From contig CM050657.1 of assembly GCA_027574665.1 (NCBI GenBank), forward strand, positions 17,537,700 through 17,601,699: a stretch of 64,000 nt of DNA, given 5' to 3'. The position numbers were made by a program, and so were the translations under genes. The notes beneath the pieces are model-generated. The model saw only the letters and a list, made by a program, of their open reading frames with translations, did no database searches and was not told the origin of the DNA. Below, one piece after another: positions 36,826 through 49,490 of the stretch; within the stretch, counting starts at the first letter, position 1, and each line of letters begins with the position of its first letter. This DNA comes from Rhynochetos jubatus (taxonomy: Eukaryota > Chordata > Aves > Eurypygiformes > Rhynochetidae).

Positions 36826-39800
36826 TCCTGGTGGAGCTGCTGGTAGCCCGTCAGTGGAGCACGCTTATTCCCGAGCAGCGCAGCTCTGTCCCACCATTCC
36901 TAGGCAAGTGCCTGAGTGTTGTGCTCCGTCCCAGGCTTCATTTCAGACTCAGGGCAGACGAGGATGAGCTTTTAGCCTGGAAGCCACATAGTCTGTAGGA
37001 GGCTCAATGTTTTCTTGCCGGTGTTAAAAGCTGTTGACAAATGCGGTAATTTCAAGGGAGAGCAGTAAAAGAGAATAGGAATGTCAGGGTAAGGTTGGAA
37101 GGCAACAAATACTGGGGCGGACAGATGTCTTCTTTTTGCTGATGAAGAAATTAATATATTTCCATTGCTGAATAATGTATAGGAAGGCAAAACTACATAG
37201 ATGGGAAAATTCATCTTGGTTTTAGCTCTACTGGGTACTCAGGAAATAACGAAATAATTGTACAAAATATGACATGTCTCATATAAGTGTGTTACTGTAT
37301 TGACTTTGAACTAGATTTTTCACCAGGAACTGGAGGCACTGAGATATTTCCAAGAGTCCCTTGTGACTCCCCAGTGCCAGAGGCAGCCTGGCCTTGTCTC
37401 CATTGGCCCCCAGAGGTGGTTATCCAGGAGCAGTTGGTGTCTGAGGTGCTGGAAACACCCCATGCTGGTGAGCGTGGGCAGCTCACTGCCAGGTACAAGC
37501 ACTGGAAGCACCATCGTGTCCGAGAACAGCCTGCAGCACTCGGACTTTCATTGCCAACTCACTCCCAAATATGCTGGGAATCCCCAAATGTTGGAGCCGC
37601 TCACCATAAATGAAGAGCAGTCAGCACAGAGATGCTGGCATTCTCTGCTAAGGCAGAAATGAGTGCACTGGTGATCTGCTGTGAGGCATTCGGATACTAA
37701 GCTCATGAGTGTCTGCAAATGCACTGAGTTTTGCTTTAGAGACTTTGTTCCGTCCTTTCTGTAGGACATATGTGACACAAATGGCTGTGTTTCTGGGTAT
37801 TTTGCAATTTTTAACGTATTTATTCTTATAGCACATCTGGGTGATAAGACATTTGCCCATGACCTGCAGAAGGAACTGAGTCACAGAGAGACAGCATCAA
37901 CTCTGTAGGGAGGCTTGAGGGGAGAAGTTGCAATTGCTTATACGCTGGGTGTTGGCACTCTCAAAAAAGCCCTACAAGGCTCCTAAAAAATCCATGTGAG
38001 CATCCCACAAGGTGTATCTGCACAGGTTGGCCCTTGTGCCTCTGTTAAAAGGAGTCTTAGTGGGGTGGAAACATGACTCACAGGGTGGCACATCTCTGCA
38101 TCCCTGGTTGTCTCCCCCACCTCCCTCCCTTTCCATCTGCCTAATGTTTCCATGAGCTGCTGTTGGCACTGCAGGTGGATTAAGTTACCCAGACCCAAAA
38201 GAGAGCTGCTTTGTGGCAGAAAAATGCCTTGATTTGTTAGTTTAACCTCAGAAGTTTTCCCCTGGCAGAGGCTCAAATAGGTGCCACAGCAGCGATGGCT
38301 TCAGTGCTGTCTTTGGGGCCTCGTAGGTTTTCCAGGTCCCGAAGCTCATCCTTGTCGCTTGTCTCAGGTTTCTGCTCTGTAGTTCCCCACGTATCTGCCT
38401 GCTTTTTGGAGACCACCATCTTCTGAAAGCCATGTCCAGCCCAGGCAGCCCAGCAAGTGCTGCCCCGGGTGCACCAGCCAAAGGAGATGCCCAAAACTGT
38501 GAGCAACACCCAGCCTGGCCCTTGTGAGCCATAAATGAGAATAAAAGTCAGGTGGCTTTCCCAGGGATCAACCTGTTTTGAGCTGCTCTTTGCATGTTAA
38601 TTCTTTTGTCTAGCTTTCTCCTGCCTTCCTCGCAGCATTGCTGCCTGCGATACAGCCCTGCCAAAAGCCTTTGGTAACAGTGGGCACTGCCATGTACCGA
38701 GGTTGGCCAGAGCAAACAGGGTGGCAGACGGTCTGAGATGCCCTCCTTTCCTTACTGAAGGGGATTTAGTGAAGCTCGAGAGGATCTGGCAAAGCCACGT
38801 TTAGCACAGGGAGCTGATTGCAACACTGGCATTACTCACCACGTGCTTATAAATAAAACCAGCCCAGGCTCAATCTCTCCTGACACCAAATGAAAGGATG
38901 CAGGGGGACACCCTGATTTTTCCCACTGAATTATTTGAAGCTTTCATCTCCCTTAGTGTACGGATGGCCTTGTCCAGCACACCACAGTGGATGGGTAGAG
39001 CTGCAGGGGAGGAGCTGTAACATACCCTTGCCTTAGCAAACAGGCCAGGGTGATCTGTACTTCCCCTGGCTGCCCATAGCAGGAGGATTTCCTTGCTTGT
39101 CTTCTGCCATCACTTGACCGCACTGAAATTAAACCTGGGAGTTTGCTCCTGCAGTGCTGGATCACGTTCAGGAGACACAGCAGAGATTTGCTGTACTACA
39201 GCACATCTGTGTCTGACCACGGACATGCATCTGGGGCAGAAACCTTCAGACATCCTAGTGCATACTGCAGAAAGCAACACCCAGAAACTGCTTCCTTAAA
39301 TACCTACTGAGCAGAGTACTAATCAAGGGAAGCTCTTTCCCCCTAGTAATGAGCTGACACTATGACGTGGAAGCGTCTGATGCAGGGGTGACCGTATAGC
39401 AGCGAAGGTCTGGGATCCCGTGGAGATGTTCCTGGTTTACCCTGTGCCGAGCAGAAGCTGGACCCGTCCTCTTAAAAGCATGCAGATATTTCCCCTTGAA
39501 AAAGTAATGGTTTGTCAGCAGCTGCTCACAGGCTCATCTCTGAAGTATTGCAAGGTTTGGGGTTTTTCTCCTTAAATTTACAGGTGATTCTGGGTTCTGA
39601 GTTTTATTGATTGCAGACACCAATTTCCAGTGCAGCTGTGGCTACACTTGCAGTAAATTGAAGCCAACTGGAATCAGGATTTCTTTCTGAGTTGTCTTTT
39701 ACAAATGACCCCAAAGCAGTCAACGAGCCCTGAGGGGTCACGGGCTGCTCGCTTTTCTGGGGTGAGAGTGGTAGGTGGTCCCTGCTGGGACGGTGTCCTT

Positions 39801-40934
39801 CCCAGCTGCTGTGGCCAGAAGGACCACAGGCACACCTGGTGCATCATAGACCCCAAAGCATCTAAACCACTGTGAGATAAGTGAGAACATTTGGGGAAAA
39901 AGGACAGGAAATGTCAGACAACCAAGAAAACTTCATGGTTTTTGGTCTTGGATGCACATGAATACGTGTACATCTTCTTAATGCCTAATGGAGAAAGACA
40001 CCTAATGTTTTCCAGAGCTTAGCAGCTGGATAAAAGCAGAGCACAGAGAGTGACAATATCTGTTAATGAAAAAACAGGATATACAGCTTGGGTTGTCGGG
40101 TACCTGGCCCAGCACTCGGCCAGAGCAAATCGGCTGAGCTGCGCTGGAAACGGCACCAGCGATATTCAATTCTCTTCCATGTCAAATGCTGTAAATTAAA
40201 ACCAGAATAAAAAGCTTTTAAGGGATGTGCTCACTGACAGTTTAATATAAGTTGCTGTGGGATCATTTTCTACAGATAGGTTTATATCAGGAAAGAAATT
40301 ACAACTCGCTTCATAGTAGGTATTTTACTGTTATTGCAGTTTCCTGATGCGCTTATTCATAAGGAGTGACTTTGCAAACAAGCTTCATGTGGAAGTCAGT
40401 GGGTCACTGTGGCCGTCCAGCTGTGTGATGGGTGCCCCAACCCCTGCACCTGTGCCAGGCTGAGATGGAGCAATGCAGCTGAAAGGTCAGCAGGGCTTCT
40501 CTTAGCCCCAGTAGTGAAAGCAGCCTCTCTGCCCAGGGACACAGCTCAGAGGGCCAGGGGATGTCCCCAGTCACGCCTTCTGCTGCATCCTCTGTGCCTC
40601 CTGTCCCGCTCTGCTGATGCGGAGATGCAGCACTGCCCTCGTCCTGATGTGTTGTTGTGCATAAATCCGCTGCCTGTCTTACATTTTGATGAAAAGAAGG
40701 AAGTCCCAGGAAAATGGAATTTGAATCAACAGAATCTAGGTATGAAATTTAGTTCCTAAAGTTTGAATTATGAGTTTTGGCATTCAGACATGAAAATTTC
40801 ACTTTTTTTTCAGTATTTTAAATTGGTTGATTAAAAAATTTCCATTTTTAATTTGTACAAAAGGTTAATACAAAGATGGGATGAAACAGACGTTAGCTAA
40901 CTGGATATCAGCATGTAGAGTTTTGGAGGTTTGG
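36826..40934. other. Unique sequence, nothing recognised
   Basis: Frames up to 116 codons (40409-40759, plus) without domain support. 40.78-40.88 kb is AT-rich with TTTCACTTTTTTTTCAG, possibly a decayed old repeat like that at 59.8 kb, but not enough to call. Confidence 0.55.
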
Positions 40935-40950
40935 TTTTTTTTTTTTTTTT
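40935..40950. repeat. Poly(T) tract, 16 T
   Basis: Uninterrupted run of 16 T following GGTTTGG. The surrounding 40.80-41.01 kb is T-rich and AT-rich. Confidence 0.95.
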
Positions 40951-43900
40951 GAAAAGGAAACAACTTCATGACAATCCAAAATATTTTTTCTTCAAGTTTT
41001 CAATTTTAACATTATGCAAAAATCACTTGGGTCAAATTTCTGAATAATAATATCACATCTTCTTGACTGTTGATACCCAAGTCATCAGCACAAACCACTT
41101 ATGATCTGTGAGCCCATGGTGAAGTAATTTGTGGTTGGTCTGTGGAACCCGTTCCTTTCATTGCACTTCCATTCAAAATGTCGGTAATAGACTTTCACCA
41201 TTTTGCCCACTTCCCTGCTATTTTTTTCTCATTGTATTTATTTTCATGACTAACTATTGAGAGCCCTCTGGACCAATGTTTCAGGAATACTAAGGTAGTG
41301 CCAAATATATTATTAACGTCCCTGGATTTATAACAAAGGCAACACCGCTCATAATGTTGTTTATTATTACTATCTAAGAAATTTCATTAGTAGTATGGAC
41401 TTGGCTCAGTGCTGATGAATGAAACTGGAAACCCTTCCACTGAGTCCAGCAGGCTTTGTATCAAATCATATTTGTATCTGAAGACAAACACTGGCTAAAT
41501 GCAATCTAGGATAGAAAAAGGTCAACTTCTTTGGAAGGGAAAGGATAAGAGAGTACATCCTTCCTTTTATGCCTTTGTACACGTAATTTTTTAAAAGCCT
41601 GTCATAAGTAATCTCCTTTAGTGCAGATTTGACCATTTCTGCCTGCAAAACATAAAGAAAAAAATAGCACTAGAGAAGAATATTAAGAGATATTTTTGTT
41701 TCAAGTGAAATACCAGGAATAAAAAGTGTTTGGGGCTTCTTAATACTCTGAGTTTTCTTCCAGTAGGTAAGTGCTGTAAGTGCAAAATCAGAAAGATTTC
41801 AAATAAATGCACCAGAGGGAACTCCCTTTGTGAGGAAGAGTCGAACCAGCCACTTTCCTCAGCATGTCCAGTAACTACCCGTGTTACTGAAATTTCTACC
41901 GAGTGGCCTTCTTGTCCAGCGATGCTTCTCCCAGATTTGCATTTATAATGCTTTGGCTGTCCTCTCTTTAAGAAGTACTACCCCTTGTGATGCTTTTTTA
42001 GATTAAAAAAGTTGTTCTGACTGGTTTGTTGGCACCATCATAAATTGTGAAGCCCTTCCTTATATACCCATTGCAATCTGGAATTTATTTCCATTAGTTT
42101 AATGGAAATAGTGGTCCAAGTATGGAGCTACAGGGAGATGAGTATGGAAAAAGCTGAGTAAGTGTGGCTGCTGGCAGGGATGCCATTGCAGACTGAGGGC
42201 TGGTGGCATTTGTGTTGCTGCCATGACAGTCATCATGTTAGAGAATTTATCCCTCATGCCTGTCTTGTGTCTGATTTGTATCTGCCTTGCTGCAAGGTAA
42301 CTCCATGCCTTTTGTCCTGCGGTTTCGGCCACATTATCCTGTCGCTAGTTTTTTCTTTAGACTAAGCCAGTCTATTCCATCTTTCCCTTCTCCCCCCCTA
42401 GAAGACATCTCTCGCCCTTTGTTTACACGCAGGCTGTGTGCGCACCCACCCAGGATGCTAACTGCTGATGCAATTATTATTATTCTTGCTTTCAGCAACA
42501 CCTTAACTCTTCTGAATGGGATAATCGATATTCTGTGCTCGTCTGGGAATGATAACGGCTGACTGTGCCGCTCTGTAACGTCAGATGAATAGTTAAACAT
42601 CGGTATGTTTTCACCCAGTGCAGTCCAAGGCTCCCAGCTGCCGGCAGCTCCCGGCTCACGTGTACGTGAATTTTCCACAAGCCTGTGCTATGACCATTCA
42701 AGGCAGAGATTACTTTGTTTCTTCTATGCATCCTTAAAGTAATGCTCTCCGTATCTGTTATGTATTAATCATTTTTATAGTCATCTCTGCGTGATTCCTT
42801 CTATAAATAAGAATCTTAAATGTCTCCCATCTTGTTTACCACAGCTAATTCTTTAAGTTGGGTGTCTCCACCAGAGCTGTAACCTAAATGAACACAGATA
42901 AAATAACATAGGCTTGGTTGTAGTAAACCAGGATTTTCTTGGTTCTGCTGCAAGTCAAACCTTTCAAGTAATCTTTCCATCCAGTCTCTATAAATACCGT
43001 ACAGTGGTGACAAAAGGCAGGTGCTAGTTTCCGACTTAAAGCTGTCGTGTTAGTGGCTGCCGTTAAATATATAATTCCTGCTGTGCCTGCATCATCTGTA
43101 AATGAAAGTCTCCTGAAGGAGGAGTCTCCAGGGAGGGTAAAGAGCTGTGCACCACTGACTGCAGAGTGTGCCTTCGAGATGCGAAGTTAGGAGAAGAAGC
43201 TGAAAACGTGATATGTCTTTTTCAGTTTGACCTCAGCCTCTAATAGTGTTTGGCAAGTCAGCCTGGCAGATGAATTGGTTCATATTAGAAAATGGGGTTG
43301 ATTTATTATGGAATTGATTGCAGCCCCATCCTGCGCTGAAGGCATTAGCGATAACAGCGTCGAGTGCCTCAGCTCTTAACTAATGGGCTTTCCCCGGGCT
43401 CTCCACTGCTGCCAGGCTTTTACCCGCAGCCAACAGCATCCAAACCACACACCTCTGCTGGTCCCTCCTTAGCGGTGCAAAACCCTTCCCAGCCAGAGGC
43501 GTGTCAGGGAATGCAGGTTGGGCTTTCTGGACAGGCTGGGGTCTTGGAATCCTGCGACTGGCTCCTGTTGCATCACCTCTGGGCAGGGTGGGCTGAGGTT
43601 CCCTGGAGGCAGCTGGCATTTCCCAGAGCGTAGAGACCTGCTGAAGCAGGGCCAATGTGACCTTTGCAACCAACACCTTGAAATACCAAAGCGCTGTATG
43701 TGTTTTTTCTTACGAACGCTTTCTGAAAATGGAAAGGGTTCATGGAAATACAGAAAAGTATCCACCAAACAACTTTCTTTTCCATTTCTTTGGTGATATT
43801 GAAGTCTTATAACCACAAAGAAAAGCCATCACCAAACATAACGAGGGATTCTCACTGCTTTTTGCAAACAAAGACATGTTCGCCCATGATGGCCACAATC

Positions 43901-44280
43901 TGCAGTGCATTTGCCTCAAATCCCTTGACACGGCAGGGAATAGCCTTTCCATCTGGGGATGATTAAAATGCAAATGAAAAAACCAAACATAGTGGCCACT
44001 TAGATCTTGTAAACTGTTTGGGGTCTATTTAACTTGGGAAACTCTAATCTGCTATTTACAGTATGACTACAGATGTAATAAATGCAAAAAGGAGGATACT
44101 CAGTGTCAAAAATCAGTCTCTTGTTTCCACGCCTTTCTCTTCAGACACATCCTGGGACCTACCCTCAGGAGCAAAGGATTTCCAGGTTAATTCTTTGTAG
44201 TGGCAGCTAAGAGTCTTTCAACAGTTGTGCTTAGAAATCACTGAGTAGCAGACACTGAAACATTTATTCGCTGTTTTAAG
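40951..44280. other. Unique sequence, nothing recognised
   Basis: Frames up to 115 codons (43816-43469, minus). 42.47 kb has a short ATT run (AATTATTATTATTC). No gene or repeat family was recognised. Confidence 0.6.
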
Positions 44281-44300
44281 CAATATTTTTCAATATTTTT
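44281..44300. repeat. 10-bp tandem repeat CAATATTTTT x2
   Basis: Two identical AT-rich decamers lie directly in tandem, followed by GAAGG and a 7-base T run. This is a simple slippage product. Confidence 0.85.
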
Positions 44301-47100
44301 GAAGGAAAAGGGTTTTTTTCAGTGATTGAAATGTGCCTTTAGACATTTTCCACACGAAAAATTTTAATATGAAAGAACTGTGTGGCTTGAAAGGAAAGCT
44401 CATTGCAAGGGAACCTGTAATTGGACAAAACTGAAAATAAACTTTTCAAAATAACTGAAAACAAATTGATTTGGAGGATGAAGGAAGGTTAAAGTTTTAT
44501 AAATGTTTTCCAACTATTGCCTGCCAGTCAGTCATATATGGCTCTTTTTTTGCACTAATTACTTTTCAGTTAGCATCAATACTTGCTATACCACCCACAT
44601 GATGGCCCGTGCTCCTCACTGTGACACAAGCTTTTGCCACCCGCTCCAGTAACATTTTGATGTATGAAAAAGCAGCACGGTATAACTGCCCTGCAGTAAG
44701 GAACAACTGCACGACATAAACTTTCGCAGAGAACAGTTGTTTCTAGAGAAAACACTCTGTATCTCTTCACAACAGCTTTGGTGATAATGTTTTTCTCCTT
44801 CCTATCCTAGCCAAACATAGGTCACATCTGGCAGCAGCTGCCAAGAAGCCAAGAGACAGCAGTGCGTGTCTTATTGAAGCAAAATGTCCCTGTGGCCAAG
44901 AGCCACAGTCTACTACACCACCCCCAAATCCTCTCAAGCCAGCACCATACCTGTCTTCTGAGGGTATAGGTATAGGGCACACTAAGGCTGTGAGCCCTGG
45001 GTGTGCTCACCAAGACGTGTTTCTCTCTGGTATGGATGTGCTGGAGTTGAAGGCCCTATGGCATCCATACCTTTCACATTTAACAAGCTGTCCTGGGGAG
45101 CATTCACCACTGCAGTTTTCCCAGCACACCACTTGCAGCAGCAAGCAGATAATACACAGGTATGAGCGAGACTTAGGGCTTGGAGCCCCATCTATTTTCC
45201 AGATTAATTTTTATAGGGTAGCACATCAGCTTGAGAATATTCTCAGGTTCTGAATATTGTGAATAATTGTCTAACATGTCCCTTTTTCAGGCTTGTGCTT
45301 TTATCATTAACACCTCCGATTAGCAAAAACTCAGAGTCTGAGATGTTCCTTTGATTTAAAAGGTTATAAATTTTGGATGCAATGTCAGAGAGTGAATTTT
45401 ACAACGCAGCTGAGCTGTGGACTAATTAAAAGACTACCCCAGTACTCTTCTCACCCAATACATCTCAGATTTGTGACAGCCTTCAACAAAAGTCATGAAT
45501 TATGCCATGTGCACCATATGCAATCTATTGATCTCTCTGTGTGTACATATGCTCTGTGTGTGTGTGTGTGCTCATGGTGGCTTCTTCAGAACTATGTGCA
45601 CAGATTAAAATGTCTCATACCAGAGAATTTATAGCAGTGCAATTAGTGATTGAAGTAATCTTGCTTCCTTCCCACCACAGGGTTACTACTGCAGTTTAAT
45701 TCCGGACATCCTAGAAGTTGGAACTGGACATTACACTTCAGAGGAAGAGGGTTCACCTACTCATTGCTCCGGTGCACAGAGGTGAGATTTATATATCACT
45801 GAGCTGTTACTTAGGTCCTGATCAAGGTACGCTGACCCATGCCTTGTGTTCTTTGTTAATTCTGTATAATTTAAAGTGAAAGTGGTAAAAATGCTTATGT
45901 TTCACCTGACATCATGCATTAAGTGGTCCCATACTCTCTTGGCTTGGTAGTCAACGTGCTGTGGTTGGAAACAGTGTCCTCCTCAGTGCTCCACCTGACA
46001 TGGAAAATCAGGATGTGTCTGAGCTGACTCGTGTTTCCTGGGGCGAAGTGGCTTCCTGCTTGTCGGCATCTGTTTCTGAGGCAATGTCTGAAAAGGACTA
46101 GCTTCTCTTGACTATTAGCAAAGCAAATATGTAGAGCAAAAGGGCAACCTACGTTTGAGAGACGAGATCTGGGCTGCCCAGGAGAAAGAGGGAAATTGTA
46201 TCAACCGGTTTTAGCTAGTGAAACCGAAAAGTGTAATCTCTGAAATATCGTGGACCAGTCTTTCATATTTCTCAATCATTCTCATTCTGGCTGTTGATGT
46301 CAGTGGATTTGGCATTAGATCAAAAGGGAAACAGAGGGCCAGTTTCCCCCCTGCACATGCAGAATTGGAGATTCATACCAAGATAGATGAGCTAGATTTA
46401 GATGAGAGGGAATTTATGGTTGAGAGTGTTCATGTAAAAAGTGTTATACAGTATTAGGCTTGTGTGAGCTCCCAGCGTAATAAAGGATTGTGTAAGCCTG
46501 AGCAGAAACATATCACTAGGACTTTGTTTTGATGAAAAAAACTGGAAACATACACTTATCTTTTCTACTAGTTGTAATTATCTGACTGTATTGATCGTGG
46601 TGTTAAGGTTATCCGATGGGTAGGGTGTGAGCAAGGATCGGGTTCAGTCCGTGAATTACAGCTGCCGAGTGTCAGCTCTAATTTACACGCATACAGTTTG
46701 AAAATTGTCCTCCTGGAACTGCAGATCTCCCTGGGATTGACACAGATAGACAGCATATGGAGCCTATGCAGCAGGAATGGAGGCACCCGGCACTTGGCAT
46801 TGCTGCTCTGTATTACACAAATATCTGGGTTATGAAAGCCAGATAACCCTCTGACGGGTTTCCAGTGCGGGGCTGGTGGTGCAGTGTTTCTGCAGCTGGG
46901 TTGCTCAGCTTGGTCCCCACCAGCCCCAGGGCTTGCTCTCCTCTCTCAGCTTTGGGCGCACCAACCTCCGACTGATTGCCACCCTCTTCTTCCTCTCTCT
47001 GGCTGGCTGAAAAGAGGGGAGGAGGAAGGGGAAGGGTACTTGAGCCACGAAAGGTCTTCCTAAGATTATGCCCTGTTTACCAGCAGCTATATCATGCCTT
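44301..47100. other. Unique sequence, nothing recognised
   Basis: Apart from the (TG)8 tract no repeat was found. Near 45818, TTAGGTCCTGATCAAGG is a faint match to the TCAATGGG-type repeats but too short to annotate. Frames reach 87 codons. Confidence 0.55.
45555..45570. repeat. (TG)8 microsatellite
   Basis: Eight perfect TG units between GCTC and CTCATGG. Related GTGTGTACATATG lies just upstream. Confidence 0.95.
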
Positions 47101-47144
47101 CCAGAAGTGGCTGTGTATCAGTCCAGAAGTGGCTGTGTATCAGT
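47101..47144. repeat. Perfect 22-bp tandem duplication
   Basis: The unit beginning CCAGAAGTGGCTGTGTATC occurs twice in direct tandem with no mismatch (47101-47122, 47123-47144). It lies inside a 113-codon chance frame (46976-47317 plus) that it lengthens. The lack of divergence suggests a recent event. Confidence 0.95.
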
Positions 47145-48016
47145 GGAGAACGGCGTTCCATCAGGGTACGTGTTTCATCCCCACCTGCTCTGCAGGGAAG
47201 ATGTGGAAGTCAATTAGCTGTGACCTGCTGAAGGGTCCTCAGAAAAGGCATTCACTTCACGGGGAGCAGCGACAGAGCAGACCTGAAATCCCACCCTACC
47301 CCACTGTGGTTGTTTGACTTTTACCGTGATTGCTGTGCGGTTGTGTGTCCATTCACAAGCATTTGTCGTGGGCTTATTTTGGGTATATTTTGGCATTTGA
47401 GAGGTGTCAATCTGCTAAAACTTAAGTGGCAGTAGCTGCTCACAGTTAGTTGTATTCTCTGCAGAATATAACATGAAATCATATGGCTCAATAGCATAGC
47501 TCACTTTCTCTCTGCTAACGGCATGGTCAGTGCTGCAAGAAACCCACCCCAGCAAAGGGAAGAGTCTCTGGTCCTTGTGGTGAGCTCTGGGGATCCTGTA
47601 CTTAAAGATGCACCAAATGATGTGAGGGTAGGGTTTTTTCTTCATTATTCATTTCATAAAATGGCAACACCAAGTTTTCTTCTCACCTCTGATATCTTGA
47701 GAAAACACTGCTTTAAAAAGTGAATTATTTTTGCTGGGTCCTTGAAATTCAGTGCCACTCATTTTGTACTTGAAATCGCTCTGTAAAGGTTTAGAGATGG
47801 AAATTTCAATCCCTAGGCCCTAGAGGATGTGCAGAGTGGGTGTTATATGGTACTCATTCGGAAAGCTGCCATACTCACCCGTCCATCACGTTGTCTTGTG
47901 TGTATATTCAGTACACTAAGCAAGAGCTGTAAACAGTATTTGCAAGATTTCCAACATCCTTCTACAGTGAATTCTTTATGGAACAAGTCTTTTCTATCAT
48001 AATTTACATTTCATAC
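47145..48016. other. Unique sequence, nothing recognised
   Basis: Short frames only. No repeat or RNA gene was seen. Confidence 0.6.
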
Positions 48017-48192
48017 CTGTTTTCCCAAATCTTCAAAGTCAGAGGACCAAATCTTTCCTTTAGCAATGCTGCTGTGAAATCTACTGACTCATAAGAGTAA
48101 CCAGAGTGTAGGATTTGGCTTAACTTCTTGGCTTGATGCCGATATAACATTTCATAGATCTTTTTTAGGTGTTTCCTATTGTCATGGCAACT
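48017..48192 (-). other. Possible exon-like open stretch
   Basis: On the minus strand an open frame of 70 codons (48216-48004) contains a part bounded by TTTTTGATCAG on the 5' side (acceptor-like) and CAG/GTATGA on the 3' side (donor-like). It would give a 176-nt exon of about 58 codons with varied residues (for example IYEMLYRHQAKKLSQ and ALLKERFGPL), unlike the low-complexity or proline/serine/cysteine-rich peptides of most other frames. I do not recognise a family. The polypyrimidine tract is weak, and a chance frame is the more likely explanation. Confidence 0.15.
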
Positions 48193-48404
48193 CTGATCAA
48201 AAACCTTTCCATGCATATCCTTGTCAATTGCAATACAAGCTCCTGGCTGACTACAGCCTGCAGTTCTGCTTCAGTGTAATTTCACAAGCTCCTCTTGCTT
48301 GACCTTTTACTGCCTATCTTTCCCCAGATCCCTTGTTGATCAAGCCAGAAATGTATCTTTTGTTTTGCAAGAAAGCTTTAAAAATCTTTATAAGTGATAA
48401 CTAG

Positions 48405-48460
48405 CGGCCAGATCTTGCAGCTGACTTCAAGGAGGGAGTTGCCTTAGGAGAGATTACAGG
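48405..48460. repeat. Short ancient repeat fragment (TCAATGGG family)
   Basis: GGCCAGATCTTGCAGCTGAC, TTCAAGGAGGGAGTTGCC and TTAGGAGAG resemble the same family type as 58731-58785 (family pattern GGCCAGATCCTG ... GACTTCAATGGGAGTTTTGCC). The match is short and diverged. The MIR-like fragment lies about 0.5 kb further on. Confidence 0.4.
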
Positions 48461-48949
48461 CAACTTAATTTTACATAAGCGCCTCTCCTGCACAACAGAG
48501 CACGGACCATGATAAATCCCTATGAGCCCTGTCTCCAGCAGAGCCTTGAGCTCTGCACCTCCCTAAAACCGCCTTGTAACAGAGAGTAAGAAGCTGAGCT
48601 GTAGGGAGAGGTGGGCTTGGTAAGGGGGTCCCACTTGCGAAGAACAAATCCGGCGGTCAGGTTCCCCCACAGTGCCGTGGCAGCTAAGAGAGACACCGTG
48701 CATGCCACCGAAGCCCAGTACCACCTTGCTCAGCTCTGGGGCAGCAGGGTGGAGAATCCATACTGGTCAAGGCTGTGGGGTTTGGGTTTTTGTATCTGAT
48801 TTTTTCTGAGGTGTGTGAACAGCCACGTGGGAAATTGCTGCTCTGTGGAAATCAATAAGAGTTTTGCCCTTGGCCTTCTACAGGGCCAGGATTTTACCAG
48901 GTGTCCCTAAGGTATCATGCTTACCGGGAGCTGGAATAGCTTAGTAGAA

Positions 48950-49085
48950 ATAATACACATTTTGCATATACATCTCATCTGAAGTCAGTATCATTATCCC
49001 CAGTCAGGGAAAATAAGGCAGAGAGAGGTGAGATCTCATGCCCTAAGGTCAGCCCATCACTAACCCCGGGAACACAAAAGAGGTC
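48950..49085 (-). repeat. MIR-like (CORE-SINE) fragment
   Basis: Read on the + strand, this follows the reverse complement of the MIR core: GTATCATTATCCCCAGT, then AATAAGGCAGAGAGAGGT, GCCCTAAGGTCAGCCCATCA and CTAACCCCGGGA. The consensus order is TATTATCCCCATTTTACAG, CTGAGGCACAGAGAGGTTA, GCCCAAGGTCACACAGCTAG. The tRNA-derived head is not convincing. A decayed MIR is plausible in a bird genome. Confidence 0.5.
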
Positions 49086-49200
49086 TCTGGAGTTTCCCCT
49101 CCCACGTGGGAGCCACTGCTACAATTCATTATTTTAAGCACTTGCGGGAAAAAAAAAGGTAAGAAGGAAGGAGGAATAGAAATTACGGGGATAAAAATCC

Positions 49201-49247
49201 TTTATATATACATATATATTATATGTATGCTATATATATATATATAG
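49201..49247. repeat. (TA)n microsatellite with hairpin potential
   Basis: TATATA runs are interrupted by ACATATATATTATATGTATGC. The tract is almost entirely T and A and self-complementary, so cruciform extrusion and length variation are expected. Confidence 0.95.
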
Positions 49248-49379
49248 TTTTGTCTTGTCTTGTATCTTCAACCCTGCTTTAAATAAAAACTCACAGACTC
49301 GTCGGTTTCCATCAGGCAAAATTATTATTCAGCTTTAGAAAGAACATCTTGCCAAGTGTTGCAGTTCAAAAATAAGGAA

Positions 49380-49490
49380 AACAGCTCTGCCAAAATGCAG
49401 CAAATGTGATTACACAAAGCCAAGAAGACCATAATTAGATCATTACCATGGAAACAACCTAATTACATGTGTAATGCAGCAAGGTCTGAG
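49380..49490. promoter_or_regulatory. Motif-dense unique block with ATTACA/TGTAAT palindrome
   Basis: The block holds TGTGATTACACA (about 49406), ATAATTAGATCATTA, CCATGGAAAC (an RFX X-box-like half) and ATTACA-TG-TGTAAT (49462-49475). The dense, non-repetitive motifs just after the (TA)n tract suggest a possible conserved element. Confidence 0.25.

Noticed and set aside
45810-45835. Possible TCAATGGG-family relic
   Set aside because: Fewer than 25 matching bases, indistinguishable from chance.
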